This document shows positions 35,250 to 43,132 of a DNA stretch of 64,000 nt, in pieces. The DNA is from an uncultured Bacteroides sp. (lineage in GTDB: Bacteria > Bacteroidota > Bacteroidia > Bacteroidales > Bacteroidaceae), in contig UQPQ01000006.1 of NCBI GenBank assembly GCA_900542985.1, positions 1-64,000 on the forward strand. Direction: 5' to 3'. The position numbers and the translations under genes were made by a program. The notes under the pieces were generated by a model that was not told the DNA's origin, did no database searches, and saw only the letters and a list, made by a program, of their open reading frames with translations. The first letter of the stretch is position 1, and every line of letters begins with the position of its first letter.

Positions 35250-36136
35250 TTTAATTCGGCTATATACTTTTCAAGAAGCGTATCGGGCTGATAAGACAGT
35301 TTAGCTTTCCGAAGCCCTTCCAGTCCCAAATCCTCTTCACGGTTAATATAAATATACTGTTCCGGCAGCCTGCTCACAAACTCATTATTAATCATGGTAT
35401 ACGAACCTTCAATATCAGTATTGGCTTTTTCTACACATACATCGAAGGTTTCATCATTAATTGGAGCTCCGAAGGTAAATGCCACAATATTCCCGTTCAC
35501 ATGTAGTACACCACCGGTCAACTGCAATCCTTCCATAGCAGCCAAAGCAGCCGTCATCGACTTCCTCTCTGCTTGCAGCGCTTCATTCTCTGCACAGTCG
35601 TTTGCCTTACACCATTGATTTTCCAGTCGCAGACACTCTGCAACCAACTCAGGAGTCAACGACTTATATTCATAATCCGGATAAGCACTTTTGAATCGGT
35701 TGATATGATTACGTTTAGGCTGATATTTTTTCCCTCGCAATGTAGCAAGGTCCGAACGCAGATAAATATAATCAAAATAATCCCGATCGGCAGTAAAGAC
35801 AAACTTTCCCGGAAAAGCATCTTCCAATTCCGAGCGCATATCAGCACATACCCCTGCCAGCAGGAACCGTTTACCATCGGTCTGCGCATCTTCCATCAAA
35901 GCCTCAATAACCGGACGAACATCTCCTTCACCCACCGGCATCATATAAGCACGCTCGTCTTCCATATAAAAACGGAACAGCAGGAAGCCATTCATTTCGG
36001 CTATCTGCGTACGATACAGAAAACGCCAGCTATATAAATTGGCAAACGAAAGATCACAGTTCCGGCGCTTGCTTTTCAGTGTATAACGTTGTACTCTTTC
36101 TCTGTCTTCGACTTCTATCGGTCTGAACGCAATCAT
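35246..36136 (-). CDS. DUF2156 (MprF C-terminal-like) protein
   Basis: A 296-residue soluble protein of the DUF2156 family, which shares the double GNAT-like fold of the C-terminal domain of MprF, the aminoacyl-phosphatidylglycerol synthase. Segments such as CDLSFANLYSWRF, KKYQPKRNHINRFK and YEYKSLTPELVAEC fit the family. The membrane flippase domain of MprF is absent, so lipid aminoacylation is not implied; transfer of an aminoacyl or acyl group is the broad expectation. It lies 10 nt after lrgB and overlaps the following GNAT gene by 4 nt. Confidence 0.8.
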   Translation of the reverse strand: MIAFRPIEVEDRERVQRYTLKSKRRNCDLSFANLYSWRFLYRTQIAEMNGFLLFRFYMEDERAYMMPVGEGDVRPVIEALMEDAQTDGKRFLLAGVCADMRSELEDAFPGKFVFTADRDYFDYIYLRSDLATLRGKKYQPKRNHINRFKSAYPDYEYKSLTPELVAECLRLENQWCKANDCAENEALQAERKSMTAALAAMEGLQLTGGVLHVNGNIVAFTFGAPINDETFDVCVEKANTDIEGSYTMINNEFVSRLPEQYIYINREEDLGLEGLRKAKLSYQPDTLLEKYIAELK

Positions 36137-36146
36137 AAAATCTGTT

Positions 36147-36842
36147 TTAATATAAACCTAACAAATGCAGGATAGTAGGAGTAAGCAAAGCTGTAAGAAT
36201 CCCGTTCAAGGTCAGTCCCAGACTGGCATAGGCTCCATACTTTCCGCTGACTTCCATGGCACGCGATGTACCCACTGCATGCGAAGCGGTTCCCATCGAC
36301 AAACCTTGTGCAATAGGACTTCCTACCCGGCCTACCTGTAATACCTTAAATCCGCAAATAGCTCCAAACAGTCCTACTACAATCACCACCGCAGCAGTCA
36401 AAGAAGGAATTCCTCCTACTGCATTCGATACCTCCATAGCAATCGGGGTAGTAACCGATTTTGGTGCCAATGACATGATAACCTCAGGCGAAGCTCCCAT
36501 CACCTTAGCAATGATGGTTACACTAACCAGTCCCACCACACATCCTGCTAATTGAGAAACAATAATCGGGAGCAATTGTTTTTTAATCATACGCAATTGT
36601 AAATACAAGGGAACTCCCAATGCCACCACAGCAGGCTTCAGCCAAAACTCAATCAGACCGCCGGCTTCATGATATTTTTCATACGATATATTGCTTACCT
36701 TCAAAAAACAAATCAACAAAGCTATCGCTATCAGAATAGGATTCAACAACACCCATCCTGTTTTTTTCTGCAACAATTTGGAAAAGAAGAAGGCTCCAAA
36801 TGTGATAGCCAGCAGAAAAAACTCATTTTCTAAAAAATCCAT
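36147..36842 (-). CDS. lrgB: LrgB/CidB-family membrane protein
   Basis: A 231-residue polytopic membrane protein with about seven hydrophobic segments. The family signature around SVTTPIAMEVSNAVGG (about 128-143) is intact. LrgAB/CidAB were first described as holin/antiholin-like regulators of murein hydrolases in Staphylococcus; homologues in Bacillus and Streptococcus transport pyruvate. The gene overlaps lrgA by 20 nt and faces away from pta-ackA, which makes a role in pyruvate or acetate traffic worth testing. No LytS/LytR-type regulator is adjacent. Confidence 0.92.
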   Translation of the reverse strand: MDFLENEFFLLAITFGAFFFSKLLQKKTGWVLLNPILIAIALLICFLKVSNISYEKYHEAGGLIEFWLKPAVVALGVPLYLQLRMIKKQLLPIIVSQLAGCVVGLVSVTIIAKVMGASPEVIMSLAPKSVTTPIAMEVSNAVGGIPSLTAAVVIVVGLFGAICGFKVLQVGRVGSPIAQGLSMGTASHAVGTSRAMEVSGKYGAYASLGLTLNGILTALLTPTILHLLGLY

Positions 36843-37173
36843 ACTTACGCACTAACTGATGAACCCAACCTGTAACTACTAACACTAATACGGTACTGAC
36901 AAAAGTCGCAATGACGATGGGCCAGAACTGTGCTGCAATAATATCGAAATACAACATCAGCGCCACACCGGAAGGAACAAAGAAAAATCCAAGATTAGCG
37001 ACCAGAAAATCAGACAATCCCTGCACCCAGTGCAGCTTTACCCAGCCCAGTTTGAGGAAAAGAGTCAACAGCAGCATGCCGATAATACTGGACGGCAACT
37101 TCACTCCTGTCAGATAAACAATCAATTCGCCCAATGCCAGACATCCGAAAAGAATAAAACATTGACGTATCAT
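36823..37173 (-). CDS. lrgA: LrgA/CidA-family membrane protein
   Basis: A 116-residue protein with four hydrophobic segments and the family motifs PSSIIGMLLL (27-36) and FFVPSGVALM (64-73). It is the small partner of LrgB, whose gene overlaps its end by 20 nt, so the two are translationally coupled. A TAnnTTTG promoter lies 28 nt upstream, in the 235-nt intergenic region shared with pta. It heads an apparent lrgA-lrgB-DUF2156-GNAT operon. Confidence 0.92.
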   Translation of the reverse strand: MIRQCFILFGCLALGELIVYLTGVKLPSSIIGMLLLTLFLKLGWVKLHWVQGLSDFLVANLGFFFVPSGVALMLYFDIIAAQFWPIVIATFVSTVLVLVVTGWVHQLVRKYGFFRK

Positions 37174-37200
37174 ACCTTAAAAACTTTATTGAAAACTGAT

Positions 37201-37209
37201 GCAAAGTTA
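37201..37209 (-). promoter_or_regulatory. Promoter -7 element of lrgAB operon
   Basis: TAACTTTGC on the minus strand matches TAnnTTTG, 27 nt before the lrgA start. It is divergent from the pta element at 37336-37344. Confidence 0.7.
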
Positions 37210-37335
37210 TACTTTCATCTACAACCTATTCATAAATGCCCTCATTTTTCCTTTCCAAGTTGTTAAAGAAAGAGATTTAGCATACTTTAATCTCAAATAT
37301 TTCAGATTTTGCAAACTACATATTGCAAAAATACC

Positions 37336-37344
37336 TACCTTTGC
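37336..37344 (+). promoter_or_regulatory. Promoter -7 element of pta-ackA
   Basis: TACCTTTGC matches TAnnTTTG. A TTTTG at 37307-37311 could be the -33 element, though the 24-nt spacing is a little long. The predicted leader before the pta ATG is about 60 nt. Confidence 0.7.
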
Positions 37345-37408
37345 AAAGTGAAACAAAACTTCACAACGATTTATTCAATAAGCAATAATCTATTTAAAAT
37401 AAATATTT

Positions 37409-38419
37409 ATGGACTTAATTAGTCAAATCGTAGAACGCGCTAAAGCAAACAAACAGCGCATTGTGCTTCCGGAAGGAACTGAAGAACGTACTTTAAAGGC
37501 TGCTAATCAGATTCTTACAGATGGTGTAGCCGACTTGATTCTCTTGGGTAATCCTGATGAAATTATGAACTTGGCCAAAGAATGGGGCTTGGGTAACATT
37601 CATAAGGCTACCATTATCGATCCGGAAAATCATCCGAAACAAGAAGAATATGCACAACTGTTGTGCGAGCTTCGCAAGAAAAAAGGAATGACTATCGAAG
37701 AAGCACGTAAACTGGTGCTGAATCCATTGTTCCTTGGCTGTTTGATTATCAAAGCAGGCGATGCAGACGGACAGTTGGCCGGTGCACGCAACACTACAGG
37801 CGACGTATTACGTCCGGCATTGCAGATTATCAAAACAGCTCCGGGTATCACTTGCGTATCAGGTGCAATGCTGATGCTGACTCATGCTCCTGAATGTGGC
37901 GACAACGGTGTATTGGTAATGGGTGACGTAGCCGTAACTCCGGTTCCAGATGCAAGCCAGTTGGCACAGATTGCAGTTTGTACAGCACGTACAGCACAGG
38001 CTGTAGCAGGAATTGATCCGCGCGTTGCAATGTTGAGCTTCTCTACAAAAGGTTCTGCAAAACACGAAGTAGTAGACAAAGTAGTGGAAGCATTGAAATT
38101 GGCTAAAGAATTAGATCCGGAACTGAAGATCGACGGTGAATTGCAGGCTGATGCTGCTCTCGTTCCAAGAGTTGGCGAAAGCAAAGCACCGGGTTCTCCT
38201 ATTGCAGGTAAGGCAAACGTATTGGTTGTTCCTTGTCTGGAAGTAGGTAACATCTCTTATAAGCTGGTAGAACGTCTGGGACATGCAACTGCTATCGGTC
38301 CTATCTTGCAGGGTATTGCACGTCCGGTAAACGATTTGTCTCGCGGTTGCTCTATCGACGATGTTTACAAAATGATTGCCATTACAGCAAACCAGGCTAT
38401 CGCTGCCAAAGCTCAGTAA
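37409..38419 (+). CDS. pta: Phosphate acetyltransferase
   Basis: Pta converts acetyl-CoA plus phosphate to acetyl phosphate, the first half of the ATP-yielding acetate pathway. The 336-residue length is that of the short, single-domain Pta class. Family segments include RIVLPEGTEERTLKA near the N-terminus, NPLFLGCLIIKAGDADG, and the PTA signature region SKAPGSPIAGKANVLVVPCLE (given here as two parts, SKAPGSPIAGKAN and VLVVPCLE). ackA follows after 33 nt on the same strand. The strongly biased codon use, rich in GAA, GGT and CTG, suggests high expression. Confidence 0.96.
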   Translation: MDLISQIVERAKANKQRIVLPEGTEERTLKAANQILTDGVADLILLGNPDEIMNLAKEWGLGNIHKATIIDPENHPKQEEYAQLLCELRKKKGMTIEEARKLVLNPLFLGCLIIKAGDADGQLAGARNTTGDVLRPALQIIKTAPGITCVSGAMLMLTHAPECGDNGVLVMGDVAVTPVPDASQLAQIAVCTARTAQAVAGIDPRVAMLSFSTKGSAKHEVVDKVVEALKLAKELDPELKIDGELQADAALVPRVGESKAPGSPIAGKANVLVVPCLEVGNISYKLVERLGHATAIGPILQGIARPVNDLSRGCSIDDVYKMIAITANQAIAAKAQ

Positions 38420-38452
38420 CTTATCAATTTTAAAAACCCGTAAAAAACAAAT

Positions 38453-39658
38453 ATGAAAGTATTAGTACTCAACTGTGGTAGTTCTTCAATCAAGTACAAA
38501 CTGTTTGAAATGACCAACAAGGAAGTTCTCGCTCAAGGAGGACTTGAAAAAATCAATCTTCCAGGCTCATTCCTGAAAATTACATTGCCTAACGGAGAGA
38601 AGAAAATTCTCGAAAGAGACATCAAGGAACATACAGCCGGTGTACAGTTTATTTTCGAAACACTGACTCACCCTGAATTCGGAGCTGTAAAATCATTGGA
38701 AGAAATTGATGCTGTAGGTCATCGCGTACTGCACGGAGGAACAAAATTCAGTGGTTCCGTACTGATTGATGACGCTGTAATCGCAGCTGTTGAAGAATGC
38801 TGTGACCTGGGTCCGCTTCACAACCCAGCCAATTTGAAAGGTATTTATGCTGTAAAAGAGCTGTTGCCTAACATTCCTCAGATTGCCGTATTCGATACTG
38901 CATTCCATCAGACTATGCCGGAACATGCTTACATGTACCCGATTCCTTACGAATATTACGAAAAGTACGGTATCCGCCGTTACGGTTTCCACGGAACTTC
39001 ACACCGCTACGTTGCAAAACGTGTGTGCGAATTCCTGAATATTCCGGTAGAAGGTTCTAAAATCATCACTTGCCACATCGGTAACGGTGGTTCTATCGCA
39101 GCTGTAAAAGACGGTAAATGTATTGATACAAGTATGGGACTTACTCCGCTGGAAGGTCTGATGATGGGTACCCGTTGTGGTGACATCGATGGCGGTGCTA
39201 TCTTATATTTGATGAAAAAAGAAGGTCTGACTCCTGACCAGATGTCTGACATCCTGAACAAGAAAAGTGGTGTATTGGGTATTTTCCGCCGCTCAAGCGA
39301 CATGCGCGAACTGGAAGATGCTTCAGCAAGAGGTGAAGAACTGGCTAAACGTACAGAAGCAATGTACTTCTACCGCATCACAAAATACATCGGTGCCTAT
39401 GCAGCAGCAATGGGTGGTGTAGATGTAATTCTGTTCACTGGTGGTGTGGGTGAAAACCAGGCTACTGCCCGCTGGGGAGCTTGCGAAACATTAGGCTTCC
39501 TGGGTGTAAAACTGGATCCGGAACGCAACAAAGTACGTAGCAAAGAAGCAATCATTTCTACAGACGACTCTAAGGTAAAAGTTGTAGTTATCCCTACAGA
39601 CGAAGAGTTGATGATTGCTACAGATACAATGGACATCTTAAACAACCTTAACAAATAA
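38453..39658 (+). CDS. ackA: Acetate kinase
   Basis: AckA converts acetyl phosphate and ADP to acetate and ATP, giving the cell ATP from carbohydrate overflow. The 401-residue protein has the ASKHA marks: LNCGSSSIKY at 5-14, HRVLHGG, FHGTSHRYVA, CHIGNGGSIAAVK and TGGVGENQA. All are intact. It is the second gene of pta-ackA, with a strong hairpin terminator 28 nt after the stop. Confidence 0.97.
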   Translation: MKVLVLNCGSSSIKYKLFEMTNKEVLAQGGLEKINLPGSFLKITLPNGEKKILERDIKEHTAGVQFIFETLTHPEFGAVKSLEEIDAVGHRVLHGGTKFSGSVLIDDAVIAAVEECCDLGPLHNPANLKGIYAVKELLPNIPQIAVFDTAFHQTMPEHAYMYPIPYEYYEKYGIRRYGFHGTSHRYVAKRVCEFLNIPVEGSKIITCHIGNGGSIAAVKDGKCIDTSMGLTPLEGLMMGTRCGDIDGGAILYLMKKEGLTPDQMSDILNKKSGVLGIFRRSSDMRELEDASARGEELAKRTEAMYFYRITKYIGAYAAAMGGVDVILFTGGVGENQATARWGACETLGFLGVKLDPERNKVRSKEAIISTDDSKVKVVVIPTDEELMIATDTMDILNNLNK

Positions 39659-39686
39659 GTAATCTTTTAAGAAAGATTCTTCCTAC

Positions 39687-39724
39687 AAAAATCCGGCTAC
39701 CCCGTAAGGTATAGCCGGATTTTT
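39687..39724 (+). terminator. Intrinsic terminator of pta-ackA
   Basis: A perfect 13-bp stem (39687-39699 / 39712-39724) with a 12-nt loop runs directly into TTTTTT. It lies 28 nt after the ackA stop. Confidence 0.9.
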
Positions 39725-39862
39725 TTATTTACACTGTGTCTCATCCCTCATTTTCTTTCCCCTGCAAAATAATCAATTAAAATAACTGCATTTGTACTGC
39801 CCGCAACAATAAAAATACGTACTTTGCATTATGTTTTAATTTTACTCCAACAACCATCTGTT

Positions 39863-41725
39863 ATGCAAAAACATTTCATTGCCCAATGGGCACTCGGCAC
39901 AGCCTTACTGTGCAGCCTCATGTCTTGCTCACAAAAGGACATTAGTACCGGAAATCTGAATGTAATTCCTCTTCCACAAGAAGTAACGGAATATACTCAG
40001 GATTCTCCTTTCGTCATCGACTCTTCCACCAAAATCTGTTATCCGGCCGATAATGAAAAGTTGCAACGTACAGCACACTTCCTGGCCTCTTACATCAAAG
40101 AAATAACCGGAACAGAAGTCGGTCTTACCACACAGAGCGGAAAGAATTGCATTATTTTGTCCGTAGACAGTACAATTCCTCACCAGGACGGGTACGAACT
40201 TCTTATCAACTCCAGCCAGATACAGGTAAAAGGAGCAACCGAAGCCGGTGTTTTTTACGGCATCCAGACTATCCACAAAGCCCTTCCTGTTACTCAGGGA
40301 AAAACCTTAGCCTCTCTGCCAGCCGGTATGATAAAAGATTATCCCAACCTGCCTTACCGAGGATTTATGGTAGATGTAGGCAGACATTTTTTCTCTGTCG
40401 ACTACCTGAAAGAAATCATCGACATGCTGGCATTGCATAATATCAATTATTTTCACTGGCATCTGACCGAAGATCAGGGATGGCGTATTGAAATAAAGAA
40501 GTATCCCAAACTTACTGAAGTAGGTTCTGTACGCAAGGAAACCATCGTAGCACGCAACTCCGACCAATACGACGGTACTCCGGTAAAAGGATTTTATACA
40601 CAAGAACAGGCACGCGAAATAGTAGCTTACGCAGCCGAACGGTTTATTACCGTCATACCCGAAATTGATATGCCCGGCCATATGCTCGCCGCCCTTGCTT
40701 CTTACCCTGAACTGGGATGTACAGGAGGACCATACGAAGTTGCCACCCGCTTTGGAGTATTCGACAAAGTACTGTGCGGAGGAAATGAAAAGACCTTACA
40801 GTTTGCCAAAGATGTAATAAACGAAATAATGGATATTTTCCCCGGTCCTTATATCCACATAGGAGGAGATGAATGCCCCAAGAAAGAATGGAAGAAATGC
40901 CCGAAGTGCCAGGCAAAAATCAAAGAGTTAGGATTAAAAGACAGTCCCGAACGTACCAAGGAAAACCAGCTCCAGTCCTACTTCATGGCGGAAGTTGAGA
41001 AAGAGATCACCGCACGCGGACGTAAGGTAATGGCATGGGACGAAGTACTGGAAGGACACCCTACAGCAAGCACAACTGTCATGGCATGGACAGGAGTCAA
41101 AGCCGGCATCCGCTCTGCCCGCGAAGGCCACCAGACAATTGTCTGCCCCATCAGTCACCTCTATTTCAGCAATCCGGGATACAACCAGCTGAAAGGTGTG
41201 GAAAGTATCGGAAGAGTATATAACTTCAATCCGTTGTTCGAGGAACTGAATACGGAAGAAAAGGAACGTATTATCGGGGTACAGGCCTGTATCTGGACCG
41301 AATGGACCAAAGACAGTACCAAGATGGAATGGCAGATGATGCCGCGCATTGCCGCACTGAGCGAACTGCAATGGAGCAATCCAGACAAGAAGAATTTCGA
41401 CTTCTTCCTGTCCCGCCTGCCGCATATGCTGGAACTGTATACCGCAAAAGGATACCATTACAAAACGGATATTTACGACGTAACACTGGAGGCTTCATCG
41501 GCTCAGGAAAACGGAAAATCGACCGTTTCATTAGCCACCTTCGACAAAGTGCCGGTATATTATACAACCGATGGAACTGAGCCTGACAGCACTGCTACCC
41601 TGTATACCTCTCCGTTTACTTTAACAGACAGTACTACGGTAGTAAAGGCAAAAGCAATGCGTAAAGGGAAACTGAGTGAAACATTCTCTTTCGATGAAGA
41701 AATAAAAGCTGCTTTCAGACAATAA
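39863..41725 (+). CDS. GH20 beta-N-acetylhexosaminidase lipoprotein
   Basis: GH20 enzymes release terminal GlcNAc or GalNAc from glycans by substrate-assisted catalysis. The preferred ATG (39863) gives 620 residues with lipobox LMSC (Cys22), so the enzyme is membrane anchored. Domains are a GH20b N-terminal domain (about 30-150), a TIM barrel with the catalytic pair Asp336-Glu337 in HIGGDECPK, and a small C-terminal beta domain of the chitobiase type (YYTTDGTEPDS). A frame-open TTG at 39824 lies over a promoter-like TACTTTGC (39820-39827), which argues against the longer start. It has its own terminator and probably acts on host or microbial N-acetylhexosamine glycans. Confidence 0.94.
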   Translation: MQKHFIAQWALGTALLCSLMSCSQKDISTGNLNVIPLPQEVTEYTQDSPFVIDSSTKICYPADNEKLQRTAHFLASYIKEITGTEVGLTTQSGKNCIILSVDSTIPHQDGYELLINSSQIQVKGATEAGVFYGIQTIHKALPVTQGKTLASLPAGMIKDYPNLPYRGFMVDVGRHFFSVDYLKEIIDMLALHNINYFHWHLTEDQGWRIEIKKYPKLTEVGSVRKETIVARNSDQYDGTPVKGFYTQEQAREIVAYAAERFITVIPEIDMPGHMLAALASYPELGCTGGPYEVATRFGVFDKVLCGGNEKTLQFAKDVINEIMDIFPGPYIHIGGDECPKKEWKKCPKCQAKIKELGLKDSPERTKENQLQSYFMAEVEKEITARGRKVMAWDEVLEGHPTASTTVMAWTGVKAGIRSAREGHQTIVCPISHLYFSNPGYNQLKGVESIGRVYNFNPLFEELNTEEKERIIGVQACIWTEWTKDSTKMEWQMMPRIAALSELQWSNPDKKNFDFFLSRLPHMLELYTAKGYHYKTDIYDVTLEASSAQENGKSTVSLATFDKVPVYYTTDGTEPDSTATLYTSPFTLTDSTTVVKAKAMRKGKLSETFSFDEEIKAAFRQ

Positions 41726-41740
41726 AATTTATTTTCTCAG

Positions 41741-41779
41741 AAAATCCGGAAAAGATTCTTACTATCTTTTCCGGATTTT
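41741..41779 (+). terminator. Intrinsic terminator of GH20 gene
   Basis: A perfect 16-bp stem (41741-41756 / 41764-41779) with a 7-nt loop lies 15 nt after the stop codon and is followed by T-rich sequence. Confidence 0.9.
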
Positions 41780-42343
41780 TCTTTTTGCTATCATTTAATG
41801 ACATTAATAATACATTTAGATAGAAATATCCTCTTTTCAATAACACACATTTACAACAAAAATGCTGCTCAAGGAAAATATAAGGTAGGAAAACAAGCCG
41901 AAAAACCGCTCTATACATGCTTTATAGCATAAAAACAGGACAAATTCCGGCAATATCTGTGACAAGGATTTTCCCTATACGATACAAGTATCGATAGCTT
42001 ACGCGACTATTACCGTATGCAAACGCGACTATTCACGCAAGACGACGCTACTAATAATAAGTTTTCGCCCTGTTTGATATACCTATTTTTAATTATAAAT
42101 ACATTTATTAACCATTTCAACAATTTTCCGAGAGGTAAACATTAAAAATCACATTCTATCATAAAACAACAAATACTATAGAAACGAAAGCATTATTCGC
42201 ATCATTACAACCATTCAGTATACAAAACGAAAGAAAAACAGCTCTACTTTCAACATTTCAAGACATGCCAACCTTCAAATTTGGCGATATTTCCAAAGAC
42301 ATTTTCCTTTGCTCCCAAAAACACAGATTTTCCCAGCCTTGAT
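41780..42343. other. Long gene-free AT-rich stretch upstream of the crp-like gene
   Basis: The gap between GH20 and the crp-like gene is 766 nt. Apart from the GH20 terminator at its left end, a CpG-rich repeated patch at 42001-42061, a palindrome at 42344-42358 and a promoter at 42413, I see no gene, RNA motif or mobile element. Confidence 0.6.
42001..42061 (+). repeat. CpG-rich degenerate repeat patch (array C)
   Basis: Three units start with ACGCGACTATT (42001), ACGCGACTATT/C (42023) and ACGACGCTACT (42042), at spacings of 22 and 19 nt. The third resembles the units of the arrays at 17577-17660 and 28282-28365. The match is weaker than between those two arrays, so membership in the same family is tentative. 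Confidence 0.4.
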
Positions 42344-42358
42344 TTGACATTTTGTCAA
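42344..42358. promoter_or_regulatory. TTGAC-N5-GTCAA palindrome upstream of crp-like gene
   Basis: TTGACATTTTGTCAA is a perfect 5-bp-arm (6 bp counting the next pair) inverted repeat centred about 73 nt before the predicted transcription start of the crp-like gene. It resembles an Fnr/FixK-type box but with a 5-nt spacer instead of 4. Confidence 0.45.
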
Positions 42359-42412
42359 TTTATCAAATGGATATTTTCCCGATTCCCCAAACGGATTCAT
42401 CATTGAATTCAC

Positions 42413-42421
42413 TACCTTTGT
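42413..42421 (+). promoter_or_regulatory. Promoter -7 element of crp-like gene
   Basis: TACCTTTGT matches TAnnTTTG and leaves a leader of about 68 nt before the ATG at 42492. Confidence 0.7.
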
Positions 42422-42491
42422 AAAAGAAAAACAGACTAAAACCGATTCACTGAAAAATACACCTTTCTTATCTTTCAACCTATCCTGCATA

Positions 42492-43061
42492 ATGGAAATA
42501 AACAACATCAAGAAGAGCATCAAACGCTATTACCCTGTAAGCGACGAATCCATAGACCTGCTTTGCAGACACTTCAAGCCTCAACATTTCCCTGCAAAAC
42601 ATCTGATTATACAAGGGGGAATCATCGACCGCAATGTATACTTCATAGAAAAAGGATTAACCCGCTCCTATTGTCTGATAGACGGACAGGAACATACTAC
42701 ATGGTTCTCTAAAGAAGGAGACATTACTTTCGGCCTGCTTTGTCTCTATCATAATAAAGCAGGATTCGAATATGTAGAAACCATAGAACCCACTCTCGCC
42801 TATTCCATTCCCATACAAGTCTTGAACAAACTGTATCAGACGAACATTGAAATTGCCAATTGGGGAAGAGTAATTCATCAGGAATGCCTGCTTACCATAC
42901 AGTGCATTCGGATAGACAATCTTACCATGACGGCAAAAGAAAAATATGCTGCACTTCTCCAAACCTTTCCCGACATCTGTTCAAGAGTTAAATTGGGGTA
43001 CATAGCTTCTTTTCTCGGTATATCATTATCCACCTTAAGCAGAATCAGAGCAGAGAAATAA
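42492..43061 (+). CDS. Crp/Fnr-family transcriptional regulator
   Basis: A 189-residue regulator. A cyclic-nucleotide-binding-type beta-roll (about 25-115, including IIDRNVYFIEKGLTRSY) is followed by a dimerisation helix and a short C-terminal helix-turn-helix (IASFLGISLSTLSRIR, about 171-186). There are no clustered N-terminal cysteines, so it is not an Fe-S Fnr. The effector is unknown. At the end of the recognition helix the S-R pair used by Fnr is present, while the Fnr Glu position is Ser here. Fnr/FixK-like palindromes lie upstream of this gene and of the acyltransferase gene 71 nt downstream, suggesting that it controls both. Confidence 0.88.
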   Translation: MEINNIKKSIKRYYPVSDESIDLLCRHFKPQHFPAKHLIIQGGIIDRNVYFIEKGLTRSYCLIDGQEHTTWFSKEGDITFGLLCLYHNKAGFEYVETIEPTLAYSIPIQVLNKLYQTNIEIANWGRVIHQECLLTIQCIRIDNLTMTAKEKYAALLQTFPDICSRVKLGYIASFLGISLSTLSRIRAEK

Positions 43062-43072
43062 AGTTCTTTCGA

Positions 43073-43092
43073 ATTTTGACTTATGTCAAAAT
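43073..43092. promoter_or_regulatory. Fnr/FixK-like box before the acyltransferase gene
   Basis: A perfect 8-bp inverted repeat with a 4-nt spacer, ATTTTGAC-TTAT-GTCAAAAT, contains TTGAC-N4-GTCAA, the form of Fnr/FixK boxes. Its centre (43082.5) is about 40 nt upstream of the predicted transcription start, the position of class II Crp/Fnr activator sites. Confidence 0.6.
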
Positions 43093-43111
43093 GTATATCT
43101 CCCCTTGCTGT

Positions 43112-43120
43112 TATTTTTGC
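43112..43120 (+). promoter_or_regulatory. Promoter -7 element of acyltransferase gene
   Basis: TATTTTTGC matches TAnnTTTG, 12 nt before the ATG at 43133, so the predicted leader is very short. Confidence 0.6.
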
Positions 43121-43132
43121 ATCTAAAAAAAG

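Noticed and set aside
36147..37173. Phage-type holin/lysis cassette
   Set aside because: The genes are LrgA/LrgB family members in a chromosomal operon, with no endolysin, Rz protein or phage structural gene nearby.
39824..39862. TTG start for the GH20 gene
   Set aside because: It coincides with a promoter-like element and would put 13 residues before a complete lipoprotein signal peptide.
41780..42343. Mobile element or prophage remnant in the long GH20-crp gap
   Set aside because: No transposase fragment, terminal inverted repeats or target duplication could be seen.
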